64,000 nt of DNA from positions 124,001 through 188,000 of the forward strand of contig NZ_CP018080.1 of NCBI RefSeq assembly GCF_001886735.1, given 5' to 3'. Under the pieces are notes generated by a model, which did no database searches, had not been told where the DNA came from, and saw only the letters and a program-made list of their open reading frames with translations. This stretch comes from Sulfitobacter alexandrii (GTDB taxonomy: Bacteria; Pseudomonadota; Alphaproteobacteria; Rhodobacterales; Rhodobacteraceae). Of the stretch, positions 42,300 to 50,471 are shown piece by piece. Both the position numbers and the translations under genes were made by a program. Each line of letters starts with the position of its first letter. The stretch's first letter is position 1.

Positions 42300-43910
42300 T
42301 TACGTGTTCAGTTTCTCGCGCTTGATGGTGATGCCGGCGGCCTCGCGGTCCCAGGTGTCGGGGGTCAGCCCGGCCTCGCGCAGTTCGACCTTGCGGATCT
42401 TCGCGGTCGGCGTGCGCGGCAGTTCGGGAACGAAGCGCAGGTAGCGGGGCACCATGAAATGCGCCATGCGGGGGCGCAGAAACTCGATCAGGTCGGCGGG
42501 GTCCAGCACCTCTCCGGCACGCAGGGCGACGATGCCCATGACCTCGTCCTCGGCCACCTCGCTCCTGACCGCGACGACGGCGGCCTCCTGCACCGCCGGA
42601 TGCGCCGCGATCTCGCTCTCCACCTCGAAGGAAGAGATGTTCTCGCCCCGCCGGCGGATCGCGTCCTTTATCCGGTCGCAGAAATAGAAGTTGCCGTCGG
42701 CATCCTTGCGGAACCCGTCGCCGGTGTGGAACCAGCCGTTGCGCCACGCCTCGGCCGTCGCCTCCGGGTTGGCGGCATAGCCGTGGTTCATCGCCCAGGG
42801 ACAGTCGGTGCGCACGATCAGCTCGCCCATCTCGCCCACCGGCACCTCGCAGTCGTTGGCATCGACGATGCGCACCTCGACCCCCTTGCGCGGCCGCCCG
42901 GCGCTGCCCATCGCGGTCGGGTTCGGGTCCGACACGATCGGCATGGAGATTTCGGTCATGTTGAAATGCGTGTGCACGTCGGTGGCGAAACGTTCGTGGA
43001 ACCGCACCGCGCTTTCGTTCATCGGCACGTAGGTGCAGCTGCGCAGACTGTGGTCGCGGTCGTCGTCGCGCACCGGTTGCTTGATGAGGAAGCTGCCCAT
43101 CACCCCCAGCAGGATCGCGGTGGTGATACCCGTCTCGCGCACGACATCCCAGAAAGCGTCGGTCTTGAAGCTTTCGACCATCGCGATCGACCCGCCGTGG
43201 ATCAGCATCGCCGTCACCGGCATCACCCCGCCCGAATGGAACAGCGGCAGGTTGATCATGTAGCGGTCGTCGGCATCGAGAAACGGCGCCGACAGCGCCA
43301 TGAAGTAGAGATGGCAGTAGGAGGACATGACCCCCTTCGACGGCCCCGTGGTGCCCGAGGTAAAGATGATCGACTGCAACTCGCGCGGGTGCATCGGTTC
43401 GTCCAGCGGGATCGGATCTTTCGCCTCGCTCTCCAGTACCTCCGCGCCGTGGACGGTCAGCCCCGGCAAGGCGCAGGGTGTGCCCATCAGCACCACGACC
43501 TCCGCCACCTGCCCCGGCGTCACGTCGCCAAGGTGCGGCGCAAGCTCCGCGTGGACGATGGCCAGCCGCGCCTCGGACAAGGTGGCGGCATGGGCCAGAA
43601 GGGTGCCGCGGTAGGCGGTGTTCATCGGCACGAAGACGGCACCGAGGTAGTTCAGCCCGAACCAGACCCGCAGCGCCTCGGCGCAGTTGGGCATCCAGAC
43701 CAGCACCCGGTCGCCGCGTTTCACCCCCAGTGCGCGGAGGGCATGAGCGGTGCGGATGGTCAGCGCCAGCGTCTCGGCATAGGTCCATGTGCCACCATCC
43801 GGCCAGACGGCAAAGACCTTGTCGGGTTGCGTAGCGGCGTGCCGTTCCAGCAGGTGCCGCTGGATGCAGTCTTCCGCCGCCGGCATCCGGGGATCGACGT
43901 GAACGCTCAT
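42300..43910 (-). CDS. AMP-dependent acyl-CoA ligase (LvaE-like position)
   Basis: Predicted carboxylate-CoA ligase of 536 aa. P-loop IIFTSGTTGPSKGVMSS near 177, FNMTEISMP near 320, GWFHTGDGFRKDADG near 395, DRIKDAIRRRGENISSFEVE, and a late catalytic Lys in TPTAKIRKVEL near 510. It lies 8 nt before the dehydrogenase gene and overlaps the DUF6285-like gene. Its place between the kinase pair and the ACAD suggests it activates the hydroxy acid that the kinase then phosphorylates. Confidence 0.9.
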   Translation of the reverse strand: MSVHVDPRMPAAEDCIQRHLLERHAATQPDKVFAVWPDGGTWTYAETLALTIRTAHALRALGVKRGDRVLVWMPNCAEALRVWFGLNYLGAVFVPMNTAYRGTLLAHAATLSEARLAIVHAELAPHLGDVTPGQVAEVVVLMGTPCALPGLTVHGAEVLESEAKDPIPLDEPMHPRELQSIIFTSGTTGPSKGVMSSYCHLYFMALSAPFLDADDRYMINLPLFHSGGVMPVTAMLIHGGSIAMVESFKTDAFWDVVRETGITTAILLGVMGSFLIKQPVRDDDRDHSLRSCTYVPMNESAVRFHERFATDVHTHFNMTEISMPIVSDPNPTAMGSAGRPRKGVEVRIVDANDCEVPVGEMGELIVRTDCPWAMNHGYAANPEATAEAWRNGWFHTGDGFRKDADGNFYFCDRIKDAIRRRGENISSFEVESEIAAHPAVQEAAVVAVRSEVAEDEVMGIVALRAGEVLDPADLIEFLRPRMAHFMVPRYLRFVPELPRTPTAKIRKVELREAGLTPDTWDREAAGITIKREKLNT

Positions 43911-44380
43911 GTCCCGCTCTCCTTTCCGCTGGCCCCGCCCTTCGCGATCTCGGCGAAGGAGGGGCGGTGCGTCAGTTTCATGTCCTCGCGCAGCTCGTCG
44001 TGCATGTGGCGGCGCAGCCGGGCGACGGCGGCCTCGGCCCCCGCGCCCTCGGCCATCCAGCCCAGCAGCCGCTCCGATATCTGCCGGTCCAGTTCCGCAG
44101 CCTCGGCCAGCAAAGCCGTGCTTTGTGGCACCTCGACCGTGCCCGTGACTGCCCCGGAGCCGCCCGCCAGCGCCTCCGCCTCGGCCAGTGCCGCCCGCTT
44201 GGCCGCGATCTGGCCCGCGATCTGCACGCCGTCCCAGTCCAGCCGCGCGCCGTAGTTGTTCAGCAGGTCGATCACCCCCAGCGCCTGACCGCGGGCGTAT
44301 CCGTCACCGACATGCGGGATCACGTCGTCGCGCAGCGTCTCCACGATCCCCTGCATCATCCGCGCCACCGAAGGTTTCAT
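43907..44380 (-). CDS. DUF6285-like small protein (LvaB-like partner of the kinase)
   Basis: A 157-aa helical, soluble protein. It begins KPSVARMMQGIVETLRDDVI, contains NNYGARLDWDG, and ends with many charged residues. It overlaps the phosphotransferase gene upstream and the ligase gene downstream. DUF6285 proteins are regularly encoded next to APH-fold kinases; in Pseudomonas putida the small LvaB protein is needed for LvaA activity. I recognise the family by context and general look, not by a catalytic motif. A role as obligatory kinase partner is inferred. Confidence 0.7.
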   Translation of the reverse strand: MKPSVARMMQGIVETLRDDVIPHVGDGYARGQALGVIDLLNNYGARLDWDGVQIAGQIAAKRAALAEAEALAGGSGAVTGTVEVPQSTALLAEAAELDRQISERLLGWMAEGAGAEAAVARLRRHMHDELREDMKLTHRPSFAEIAKGGASGKESGT

Positions 44381-45429
44381 GCCGCCGCCTCCAATGCCCG
44401 TTCCACCTGCAAAAGAAGGCGCGGTATCTGCGCCCCCATCCCGGCCATCCGCATGTCGTTGAACCCCCGCCGGTTGAAGCAGTCGAAGGCGCCGAGGTGC
44501 ATCACAGCCAGCTTGAACGTCCCGAACGCCTCGAAATAGGCCAGCCGCTTCGGCGCAACCTCCAGCCCCGTGCGCGCGACGTAACGGTCGACCAGCTCCT
44601 CCCGCGTGAGCAGGTGGCACATGTACTGCGACTTCCCCCGCCATGCCCGCAGGCAGGTCCAGCCCAAGTCCTCCAGCGGGTCGCCCAGATGCACCGTCTC
44701 CCAGTCGAGGAACGCCTGAATGTCGCCGTCCACCTCAAGGAAGTTGCCGATGCGGAAATCGCCGTGGATCACGCTGATCCGCTCCGCTTCGGGCGCATGT
44801 TCGCGGAACCATTCCGCCGCCCATTCCAGCATCGGGATGCGTTGGTCCGACCACTCGTGCATCCGCGCGACCCAGTGGTCGATCTGGCGCACCGTCGCGT
44901 TCCGAGCCGTCACGCCGGGGTCGAGGTCGGCCACCGGGGTGCTGCGCCAGTCAAAATTGTGCAGATCACCAAGGATGTCGAAGAACTGGTGCCCCAGCCG
45001 CTTGCGCATCACCTCGTCGAAGGCCGGGCCGCCGTCCGCCGTCCACGGGATCGGCACCTCGCCCGCCACCCGGTCGCAGATGAAGAAGGGCGCACCGAAG
45101 ACCGCGCCGCTGTCGTCGTACCAGTAGACTCCCGGCACCGGCAGCCCGGCCTCCTTCAACGCGCCCAGCACCACGAACTCCGGCTTGGCCCGGTAGGGGC
45201 CGAAGATGCCGTTCGGCGGGCCGACGCGCAGGATCAGCTCTCGCGTCTCGCCTCCCCAACGGGCGGTGAACCCGTAAGTCACCCACGAGAAGCCGACGGT
45301 GAAGCGGTTGAGCCGGCCCACCTCCACCGGTCCACCAGTGCGGCGTTCGAGAAAGTCGGTCAGCTCCCCCTGCACACGCGCGCTGTCGAAAGGGTCGAAG
45401 GGCCGAATATCGTTGAGCGTATCAGCCAT
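44377..45429 (-). CDS. APH-fold phosphotransferase (LvaA/ACAD10-11 kinase-like)
   Basis: Predicted cytosolic kinase of 350 aa. The catalytic loop HGDFRIGNF is at 222-230 and the metal-binding LDWE at 241-244. The N-lobe has GFSWVTYGF and an LILRVGPP strand, and LGDPLEDLGW follows. This is the aminoglycoside-phosphotransferase fold as used by ACAD10/11 and LvaA to phosphorylate the 4-hydroxyl of 4-hydroxyacyl-CoA. No resistance role is suggested: all neighbours are CoA-ester genes. It overlaps the TRAP small-permease gene by 8 nt and the DUF6285-like gene by 4 nt. Confidence 0.88.
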   Translation of the reverse strand: MADTLNDIRPFDPFDSARVQGELTDFLERRTGGPVEVGRLNRFTVGFSWVTYGFTARWGGETRELILRVGPPNGIFGPYRAKPEFVVLGALKEAGLPVPGVYWYDDSGAVFGAPFFICDRVAGEVPIPWTADGGPAFDEVMRKRLGHQFFDILGDLHNFDWRSTPVADLDPGVTARNATVRQIDHWVARMHEWSDQRIPMLEWAAEWFREHAPEAERISVIHGDFRIGNFLEVDGDIQAFLDWETVHLGDPLEDLGWTCLRAWRGKSQYMCHLLTREELVDRYVARTGLEVAPKRLAYFEAFGTFKLAVMHLGAFDCFNRRGFNDMRMAGMGAQIPRLLLQVERALEAAA

Positions 45430-45931
45430 CGGCCTGCCCCGTCAGCCGCCGCAGGTCCACCCAGATCACCCGCAGCATCTCGATCACCATCAAGCCGAAG
45501 GCGAAGGGCACGAAGATCACCACCGGCCAAAGCGGCCAGAATCCGGTGCCCACCTGCATCTGCCGCCCCGTCTGAATCGCATCCACCGCGAACCAGAACA
45601 CGAACCACACCAGCACGGCGTAGATCGCCAGTTCCACCAGCAGCACGAAGACCGACACCGCCGCGGCACCGCGCGCCGGCAGGGAATCGGCCAGCAGTTC
45701 CAGCCGGGGGAACAACGATTCGCGGTGCGCCGCGGGCAGCGCCCAGAACACCAGCAGCGGAAAGATCACCCGCTCGATGATGTTGTAGGCGCCCGGGATC
45801 AGGTCGGTGTGCAACACGTAGCGCCCGACCACGCTGGCGACCGAGATCAGCATCATCAGCGTCAGGGCCGTGCCCGCGCCGATGGCGGCGAGGCGATGCT
45901 CGAAAAGACCGAGGGATGAACGGAAACTCAT
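45422..45931 (-). CDS. TRAP transporter small permease (DctQ family)
   Basis: Four-helix membrane subunit of 169 aa, with VVGRYVLHTDLIPGAYNIIERV near residue 33 as the family segment and a WF-rich third helix. It lies 10 nt after the large permease gene and overlaps the phosphotransferase gene. It links the TRAP transporter physically to the kinase/ligase genes. Confidence 0.88.
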   Translation of the reverse strand: MSFRSSLGLFEHRLAAIGAGTALTLMMLISVASVVGRYVLHTDLIPGAYNIIERVIFPLLVFWALPAAHRESLFPRLELLADSLPARGAAAVSVFVLLVELAIYAVLVWFVFWFAVDAIQTGRQMQVGTGFWPLWPVVIFVPFAFGLMVIEMLRVIWVDLRRLTGQADG

Positions 45932-45941
45932 GACGACACCC

Positions 45942-47255
45942 TCACATCAGCCCGGGCAGCCAGGTCACGATGCCCGGCAGCAGGATCATCACCAGCCCGC
46001 AGACCAGCGCCGCCAGCAGCGCGAAGGGAAAGGCACCCCGGAACACCGGGCCCACGGGCACCTTGCCCGCCGCGGCGGCGGCATAGACGGCCAGCCCCAC
46101 CGGCGGCGTCAGCAGCCCGACCGATATCATCAGCATCGCCATCACCCCGAACCACAGCGGGTCGATCTGCGCGGCGTCGATGATCGGCATCAGGATGGGC
46201 ACCATCAGCACGATGACTGCCGCGCTTTCGAGAAACATGCCCGCGACGAAGATGATGGCCAGCAGCAGCGCGATCAGCAGGCTGGGCTGCGCCAGCAGAG
46301 GCTCCGTGACTTCCAGCAGCATCCGCGGCACACGCGAAAAGGACAGGAAGCGGGCGAAGATCTGCGCGCCGATCACCAGCATCATCAGCATGGCGGTGAC
46401 CTTGACGCTTTCGGCCAGCGCCTCGCCGAAGCCCGCCAGTGTGACGCGGCGCATCGCGAACATGCCGACGACCGACAGGAAGGCCCCCAGCGCACCCGCC
46501 TCGCCCACCGTGACGATCCCGCCGTAGATCGTGCCGAATACCGTGACCATCAGGAAGACGACGAAGCCCGTCGCGGTCAGCGTCCGCCCTGTCACCCGGT
46601 CGTCCACAGCCTCGCCCCCCGCCTTCATGCCGTCCACCGCGCCGGGCTGGACACGCGCGAAAAGCCGCAGGCACAGCATGTAGACCAGGATGCAGACCAG
46701 CGCCGGCCCCAGCGCCCCGATGAACATGTGCCCGATCGGCACCAGCGTGAGCGAGCCGTAGATGATGAAGACGATGCTGGGCGGAATGATCGCGGACAGC
46801 GACCCCGACACGGCGGCCAGCGAGACGGAGAAGGCGCGCGTATAGCCGACCCGCTCCAGCTCCGGCCCCGCGAGAGAGGCAAGCGCCGCCGACGAGGCCG
46901 AGGCCGACCCAGAAACGGCGCCCAGCATCCCGCCCGTGATCAGCGTGGCGACCCCCAGCGGATAGCGCCGGTAGCCCACGATCCGGTGTCCAACGCGGAA
47001 CAAGTCGAGGATGACACCGCCCCGCACCAGCATCTGCGCCATCAGAAGGTACAGCGGGATGATCGACAGCGAGTAGGTCGAGGTGGTGTAGAAGACGTCG
47101 CCGCCGATGATCCCCGACAGCACCCGGAACCCGTCGGTCCAGAGAACGATGCCGACGATACCGGCGCCCAGGAGGCAACTTGCCACCGCCTGCCCCAGCA
47201 CGAGGAAGGCAAGGAACCAGCCCAGCACGAACCATATGATGACGACTTGGGACAT
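45942..47255 (-). CDS. TRAP transporter large permease (DctM family)
   Basis: Sodium-coupled channel subunit of 437 aa with about twelve helices. Family segments: LLMAQMLVRGGVI, GSASASSAALASLAGPEL, AIIPPSIVFIIYGSLT and SVGLLTPPVGLAVY. It follows the binding-protein gene by 59 nt. With the ABC transporter this gives one operon two different uptake systems, perhaps for two forms of the substrate (for example a closed lactone and an open hydroxy acid). Confidence 0.92.
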   Translation of the reverse strand: MSQVVIIWFVLGWFLAFLVLGQAVASCLLGAGIVGIVLWTDGFRVLSGIIGGDVFYTTSTYSLSIIPLYLLMAQMLVRGGVILDLFRVGHRIVGYRRYPLGVATLITGGMLGAVSGSASASSAALASLAGPELERVGYTRAFSVSLAAVSGSLSAIIPPSIVFIIYGSLTLVPIGHMFIGALGPALVCILVYMLCLRLFARVQPGAVDGMKAGGEAVDDRVTGRTLTATGFVVFLMVTVFGTIYGGIVTVGEAGALGAFLSVVGMFAMRRVTLAGFGEALAESVKVTAMLMMLVIGAQIFARFLSFSRVPRMLLEVTEPLLAQPSLLIALLLAIIFVAGMFLESAAVIVLMVPILMPIIDAAQIDPLWFGVMAMLMISVGLLTPPVGLAVYAAAAAGKVPVGPVFRGAFPFALLAALVCGLVMILLPGIVTWLPGLM

Positions 47256-47314
47256 CTCTGCTCAGGTGTTCGGGGTGCAGGAGTGGCGGGCGCGGGATGC
47301 GCCCGCCGGTGCGA

Positions 47315-48409
47315 TCACTCGGCCAGGTACTCGGCCACGCCCTCGGGCAGGCTGCCGCCCTCGGCCTGGATCAGTTCGGCATAGAGCCTTGCCGTGGCGC
47401 GCGCGGGATGGCCCGCGGCCTCGGTCTTCTCGATCCAGTCGACCCATGTCTGCCGCCCGGCTTCGGCGATATGGTCCTGCATCTCCTGCGACAGGTCGTT
47501 GATCGACACGAAGCTGCCGCCGTCGTCGGCTTCGGAAGTCTCTTGCACCGAAACCCCGTTCTCGACCCACTTGTCCGCGTTGGTCAGCGCGATCTCGCGC
47601 GCTGTCTCGTCAAAGAGCTTCCGGTTCTCCTCGCTCATCTCGTTCCAGGCCTGGTCGGAAATGGCGAGGTAGCTTTCCCAGTGCCCGATCGACAGGTTCA
47701 CGATGGAATGGCGCAGCAGTTCCTGGATCGAATAGGACGGCCAGTCCGAGATCGAGATGATGATCCCGTCGATGGTCTTTCGAGACAGCGCCTCGTAGGC
47801 CTGCGGGCCGGGCAGGGTCACGGGCGTGGCACCAAGGTTCTCCAGCACGATGGTATGCAGCGCCGATCCCGCGCGCAGCGGCGTGCCGGTAAAGTCGGCA
47901 GGCTCCGCCAGCACCTTCTCGGTGGTCGAGATGGAGTAGGGTCCGGTGGCCCCCAGCGCCCAGACGCGGATGTTCTTGTCGGTGATCTCGTACTCGTAGA
48001 AGGTCTTGCCGTCCGCCAGTTCCACATCGGAGTCGAGCAGCGCCTGGAAAGCGCGCGTCACCATCGGGGAGTCGGTGCCGTAGGTCGGCAGTTGGGTCAC
48101 GTCCGACAGCGGGAAACGGCCCTCGTGGTAGGGTGCCAGCAGCGGCGAGGCAATGTCGATCACACCTGTCTGCAGGCTGTCCAGCGACCGGCCCACGCCG
48201 GCCAGCTCGCCACCGTAGAACTTGGTAAAGGTCACCTCACCACCGGTCTTCTCCTCCATCGCGGCGGCAAAGGGTTCCATGTGCCAGGCGGTCCACATAT
48301 GCGGCTGGCCGAGCCCGGTGGACATGGTGAAGTTCTGTGCCAGCGCCGGGGCCGCAAGGGCGCCGAACGCCGCGAGTCCCAGGCCGAATGTCCTGTTGAT
48401 GAATGTCAT
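47315..48409 (-). CDS. TRAP transporter solute-binding protein (DctP family)
   Basis: Periplasmic binding subunit of 364 aa. The start at 48409 follows GGGAGGAG, and a Sec signal is cut near residue 24 (AAPALAQ). Residues HMWTAWHMEPFAAAMEEKTGG and FTKFYGGELAG are typical early segments, and GTPLRAGSA near 160 contains the substrate-carboxylate Arg region. It is the first gene of the 13-gene minus-strand operon, with site 2 of the shared palindrome 74 nt upstream. Confidence 0.92.
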   Translation of the reverse strand: MTFINRTFGLGLAAFGALAAPALAQNFTMSTGLGQPHMWTAWHMEPFAAAMEEKTGGEVTFTKFYGGELAGVGRSLDSLQTGVIDIASPLLAPYHEGRFPLSDVTQLPTYGTDSPMVTRAFQALLDSDVELADGKTFYEYEITDKNIRVWALGATGPYSISTTEKVLAEPADFTGTPLRAGSALHTIVLENLGATPVTLPGPQAYEALSRKTIDGIIISISDWPSYSIQELLRHSIVNLSIGHWESYLAISDQAWNEMSEENRKLFDETAREIALTNADKWVENGVSVQETSEADDGGSFVSINDLSQEMQDHIAEAGRQTWVDWIEKTEAAGHPARATARLYAELIQAEGGSLPEGVAEYLAE

Positions 48410-48482
48410 GTCGCTCCTCCCAAAGCAGATCAGAGCGGTCCTTCCCCCATCTTTCCGGGCGCCAAGGCGACACCCGTGGGCA

Positions 48483-48503
48483 TTATTGAGTCCCACTCAT
48501 TAA
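48483..48503. promoter_or_regulatory. 21-bp palindrome (site 2), TTATTGAG-N5-CTCATTAA
   Basis: Same arm sequence and 5-nt spacer as site 1 at 30172, with one arm mismatch. It lies in the divergent region between the TRAP/ABC operon and a TetR gene, closer to the operon. A TetR-type dimer is the likely ligand. Confidence 0.62.
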
Positions 48504-48541
48504 TTGAAAGGCTAAGTCAGCGTCTGCCGATTCGTAAACAA

Positions 48542-48572
48542 AAAAATGAATGTCGAATCAAAATTCATTTTT
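48542..48572 (+). promoter_or_regulatory. Inverted repeat AAAAATGAAT-N11-ATTCATTTTT before the TetR gene
   Basis: Perfect 10-nt arms in an AT-rich block 39 nt upstream of the TetR start at 48611. It shares the ATGAA/TTCAT core with the 21-bp palindromes but has an 11-nt spacer. It may be the autoregulatory site or part of the promoter. Confidence 0.5.
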
Positions 48573-48610
48573 CATTGACGGGACGGGCCCGACCGGTGTA
48601 GCGAGTTCTC

Positions 48611-49288
48611 ATGAACCAGGCCCTTCACACCCCTTCCGCGGCGCCCGCGAAAGGCAAGACGCCAGCGAAACCCCGGCTCTCCCGGGCCGAGAAAGCGCGT
48701 GAAACAAGGGCCAACCTGATGGCTGCCGCGATCGAAGCGGTCGGCGAATACGGCTTTGCCGGGGCCACGATCGCCCGCATCGCCGAAGGCGCGGGCGTGG
48801 CGCATGGCACCTTCTACACCTACTTCGAGTCACGGCAGGCCTTGCTGGACCAGCTCCTGCCCGACATTTCGGTCGAGTTGCTGAACCACATTCGCGAAAA
48901 GGTCCTGGAGGCCCCCGACGACCCCATCGCGCGCGAACGCGCCCGGATCGAGGGGTTCTTCGAATTCCTCCGCGACACGCCGCATCTCTTCACCATGCTG
49001 CACGAAGGCGAGTTCCACACCCGCGCGGGCTTCCATCGCCACGTCGAGATGCAGACGGAAAGCTACCTGCGCGCGATGCGTTACGAGGCCCGGCAGGGAA
49101 ACCTCCGGGTCGAGGACCCCGAAGAGCTGCAGGTCGTCTGCCGGATGCTCATGGCCTCGCGCGACTACATCTCGAACCATTATTGCATGCGCGACGGCAA
49201 GGTCGTCGCACCCCCGCCCCACGTCGTCGACAGCTACATGAACTTCGCCGTCGCGGGGCTGTTCAAGCCACCGGGAGAACGGGCATGA
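48611..49288 (+). CDS. TetR-family transcriptional regulator
   Basis: Predicted repressor of 225 aa. A charged, Pro/Ala-rich leader of about 25 residues precedes the HTH (GFAGATIARIAEGAGVAHGT, then FYTYF, about 48-75). The ligand domain differs from the other two TetR proteins here, so it belongs to another subgroup. It overlaps a crotonase gene (ATGA) and is divergent from the 13-gene operon, which it probably controls. No strong ribosome-binding site is visible. Confidence 0.9.
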   Translation: MNQALHTPSAAPAKGKTPAKPRLSRAEKARETRANLMAAAIEAVGEYGFAGATIARIAEGAGVAHGTFYTYFESRQALLDQLLPDISVELLNHIREKVLEAPDDPIARERARIEGFFEFLRDTPHLFTMLHEGEFHTRAGFHRHVEMQTESYLRAMRYEARQGNLRVEDPEELQVVCRMLMASRDYISNHYCMRDGKVVAPPPHVVDSYMNFAVAGLFKPPGERA

Positions 49289-50049
49289 GCGACATCGAAT
49301 GGACCATCGACGCGGACGTCGTCACGCTGACGATCAACCGCCCCGACAAGCTGAACGCCCTTTCCAACGCCACCGCCGACGAACTTCGCGCGGCGGTGGG
49401 CGAGATCGAGGCCCACCCGGACGCCCGCGCCGTCGTGCTGACCGGCGCCGGGCGCGGCTTCGGCGCAGGTTACGATCTGCCGGCGGTGGATCTGACCAAG
49501 ACGCCACAGCTCGACGACGTGCTCAACACCCACTTCAACCCCTTGGTGCGCCAGATGCGCCAAAGCCGCCTGCCCTTCGTCGCAGCGGTCAATGGTCCCT
49601 GCGCCGGCGGTTCCATCGGCGTGGCGCTATCGGCGGACATCGTGATCGCCGGGCGCTCCGCCTTCTTCTACGAGCCCTTCATCGGCCTCGGCCTCGTGCC
49701 GGACGTGGGGAACACGATCTTCATGACCCGTCTCGCTGGGCGCATCCGCGCCAGCGCCGCCATGCTGCTGGGCGACCGGATCACGGCGGAAGAGGCGCGC
49801 GAGTGGGGCCTTGTCTGGAAGGTCACGGACGACGACACGCTGATGCAAGAGGCCACCGCCACCGCCCGCCGCCTTGCCAGCGGCTCCGCCGACGCCATCG
49901 CCGCGACCAAGGCGCTGATCCACGCGGCCTCCGATCCGGACCTCAGCGCCATGCTCGACCGCGAAAGCGCGGCACAGGGCATCCTCGGGCGGGGCGAGGA
50001 AATGCGCGCCGCCTTCGCCGCCTTCGCGGCCAAGGCGAAGAAGGCCTAG
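49285..50049 (+). CDS. Crotonase family, probable enoyl-CoA isomerase (PaaG-like)
   Basis: A 254-aa crotonase. The oxyanion-hole segment is PCAGGSIGVAL near 112. At the two Glu positions of true hydratases it has Gly (GGSIGV) and Phe (YEPFIGLG). It has GLVPDVGNT instead, whose Asp matches the catalytic Asp of PaaG-type delta3-delta2-enoyl-CoA isomerases. The start overlaps the TetR stop. Its stop codon shares bases with the convergent MaoC gene's stop (50046-50049). Confidence 0.82.
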   Translation: MSDIEWTIDADVVTLTINRPDKLNALSNATADELRAAVGEIEAHPDARAVVLTGAGRGFGAGYDLPAVDLTKTPQLDDVLNTHFNPLVRQMRQSRLPFVAAVNGPCAGGSIGVALSADIVIAGRSAFFYEPFIGLGLVPDVGNTIFMTRLAGRIRASAAMLLGDRITAEEAREWGLVWKVTDDDTLMQEATATARRLASGSADAIAATKALIHAASDPDLSAMLDRESAAQGILGRGEEMRAAFAAFAAKAKKA

Positions 50050-50471
50050 TCCATGCGGACCACGACGACCAGCCGCCCGGTCTGCACCGTATCGCCACGC
50101 TGGTTGATGACGGTGAAAGTATAGGTCGCCACACCGCGCCCCGGCTTGGACGAGCGGCGCACCTCGGTGATCTCCACCTCGCCATGGATCGTGTCGCCGA
50201 TCCGCACACCACCGTGAAAATCCCAGTTCAGGTTCACCAGCCCGATCACCCGGTCCCCGAAGATGCCGAGATGCGTGGCCATCCCCACGGCCGTCGACAG
50301 CACCAGCGGCCCGTGCGCCACCCGCTCCCCGTGGGGGGTGGTGGCCGCAAAGGACGCATCGACGTGGATCGGCGTGAAATCCCCGGACAGGCCGGCAAAG
50401 GCGACGATGTCGGCCTCGGTGATGGTTCGCCCCTGCGTCTTGTGGCGCGCGCCTTCGACCAGTTCGATCAT
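50046..50471 (-). CDS. MaoC-family hot-dog dehydratase
   Basis: Predicted (R)-specific enoyl-CoA hydratase of 141 aa. The hydratase-2 motif is seen as AFAGLSGDFTPIHVDASFA near 31-49 (catalytic Asp and His) with ERVAHGPLVLS following. It overlaps the SDR gene upstream (ATGA), and its stop codon abuts the crotonase stop from the other strand. The fold would dimerise. Substrate is unknown but CoA-linked. Confidence 0.88.
   Translation of the reverse strand: MIELVEGARHKTQGRTITEADIVAFAGLSGDFTPIHVDASFAATTPHGERVAHGPLVLSTAVGMATHLGIFGDRVIGLVNLNWDFHGGVRIGDTIHGEVEITEVRRSSKPGRGVATYTFTVINQRGDTVQTGRLVVVVRMD

Noticed and set aside
41065..43788. A 907-residue reading of the ACAD frame, suggesting a fusion protein
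   Set aside because: The extra N-terminal 499 residues are an out-of-frame reading of the ligase gene and have no domain; the real start is at 42291.
44377..45429. Aminoglycoside resistance phosphotransferase
   Set aside because: The APH fold and HGD motif are present, but the gene sits inside a CoA-ester operon next to a DUF6285-like gene and an ACAD10/11-type dehydrogenase, pointing to a metabolic kinase.
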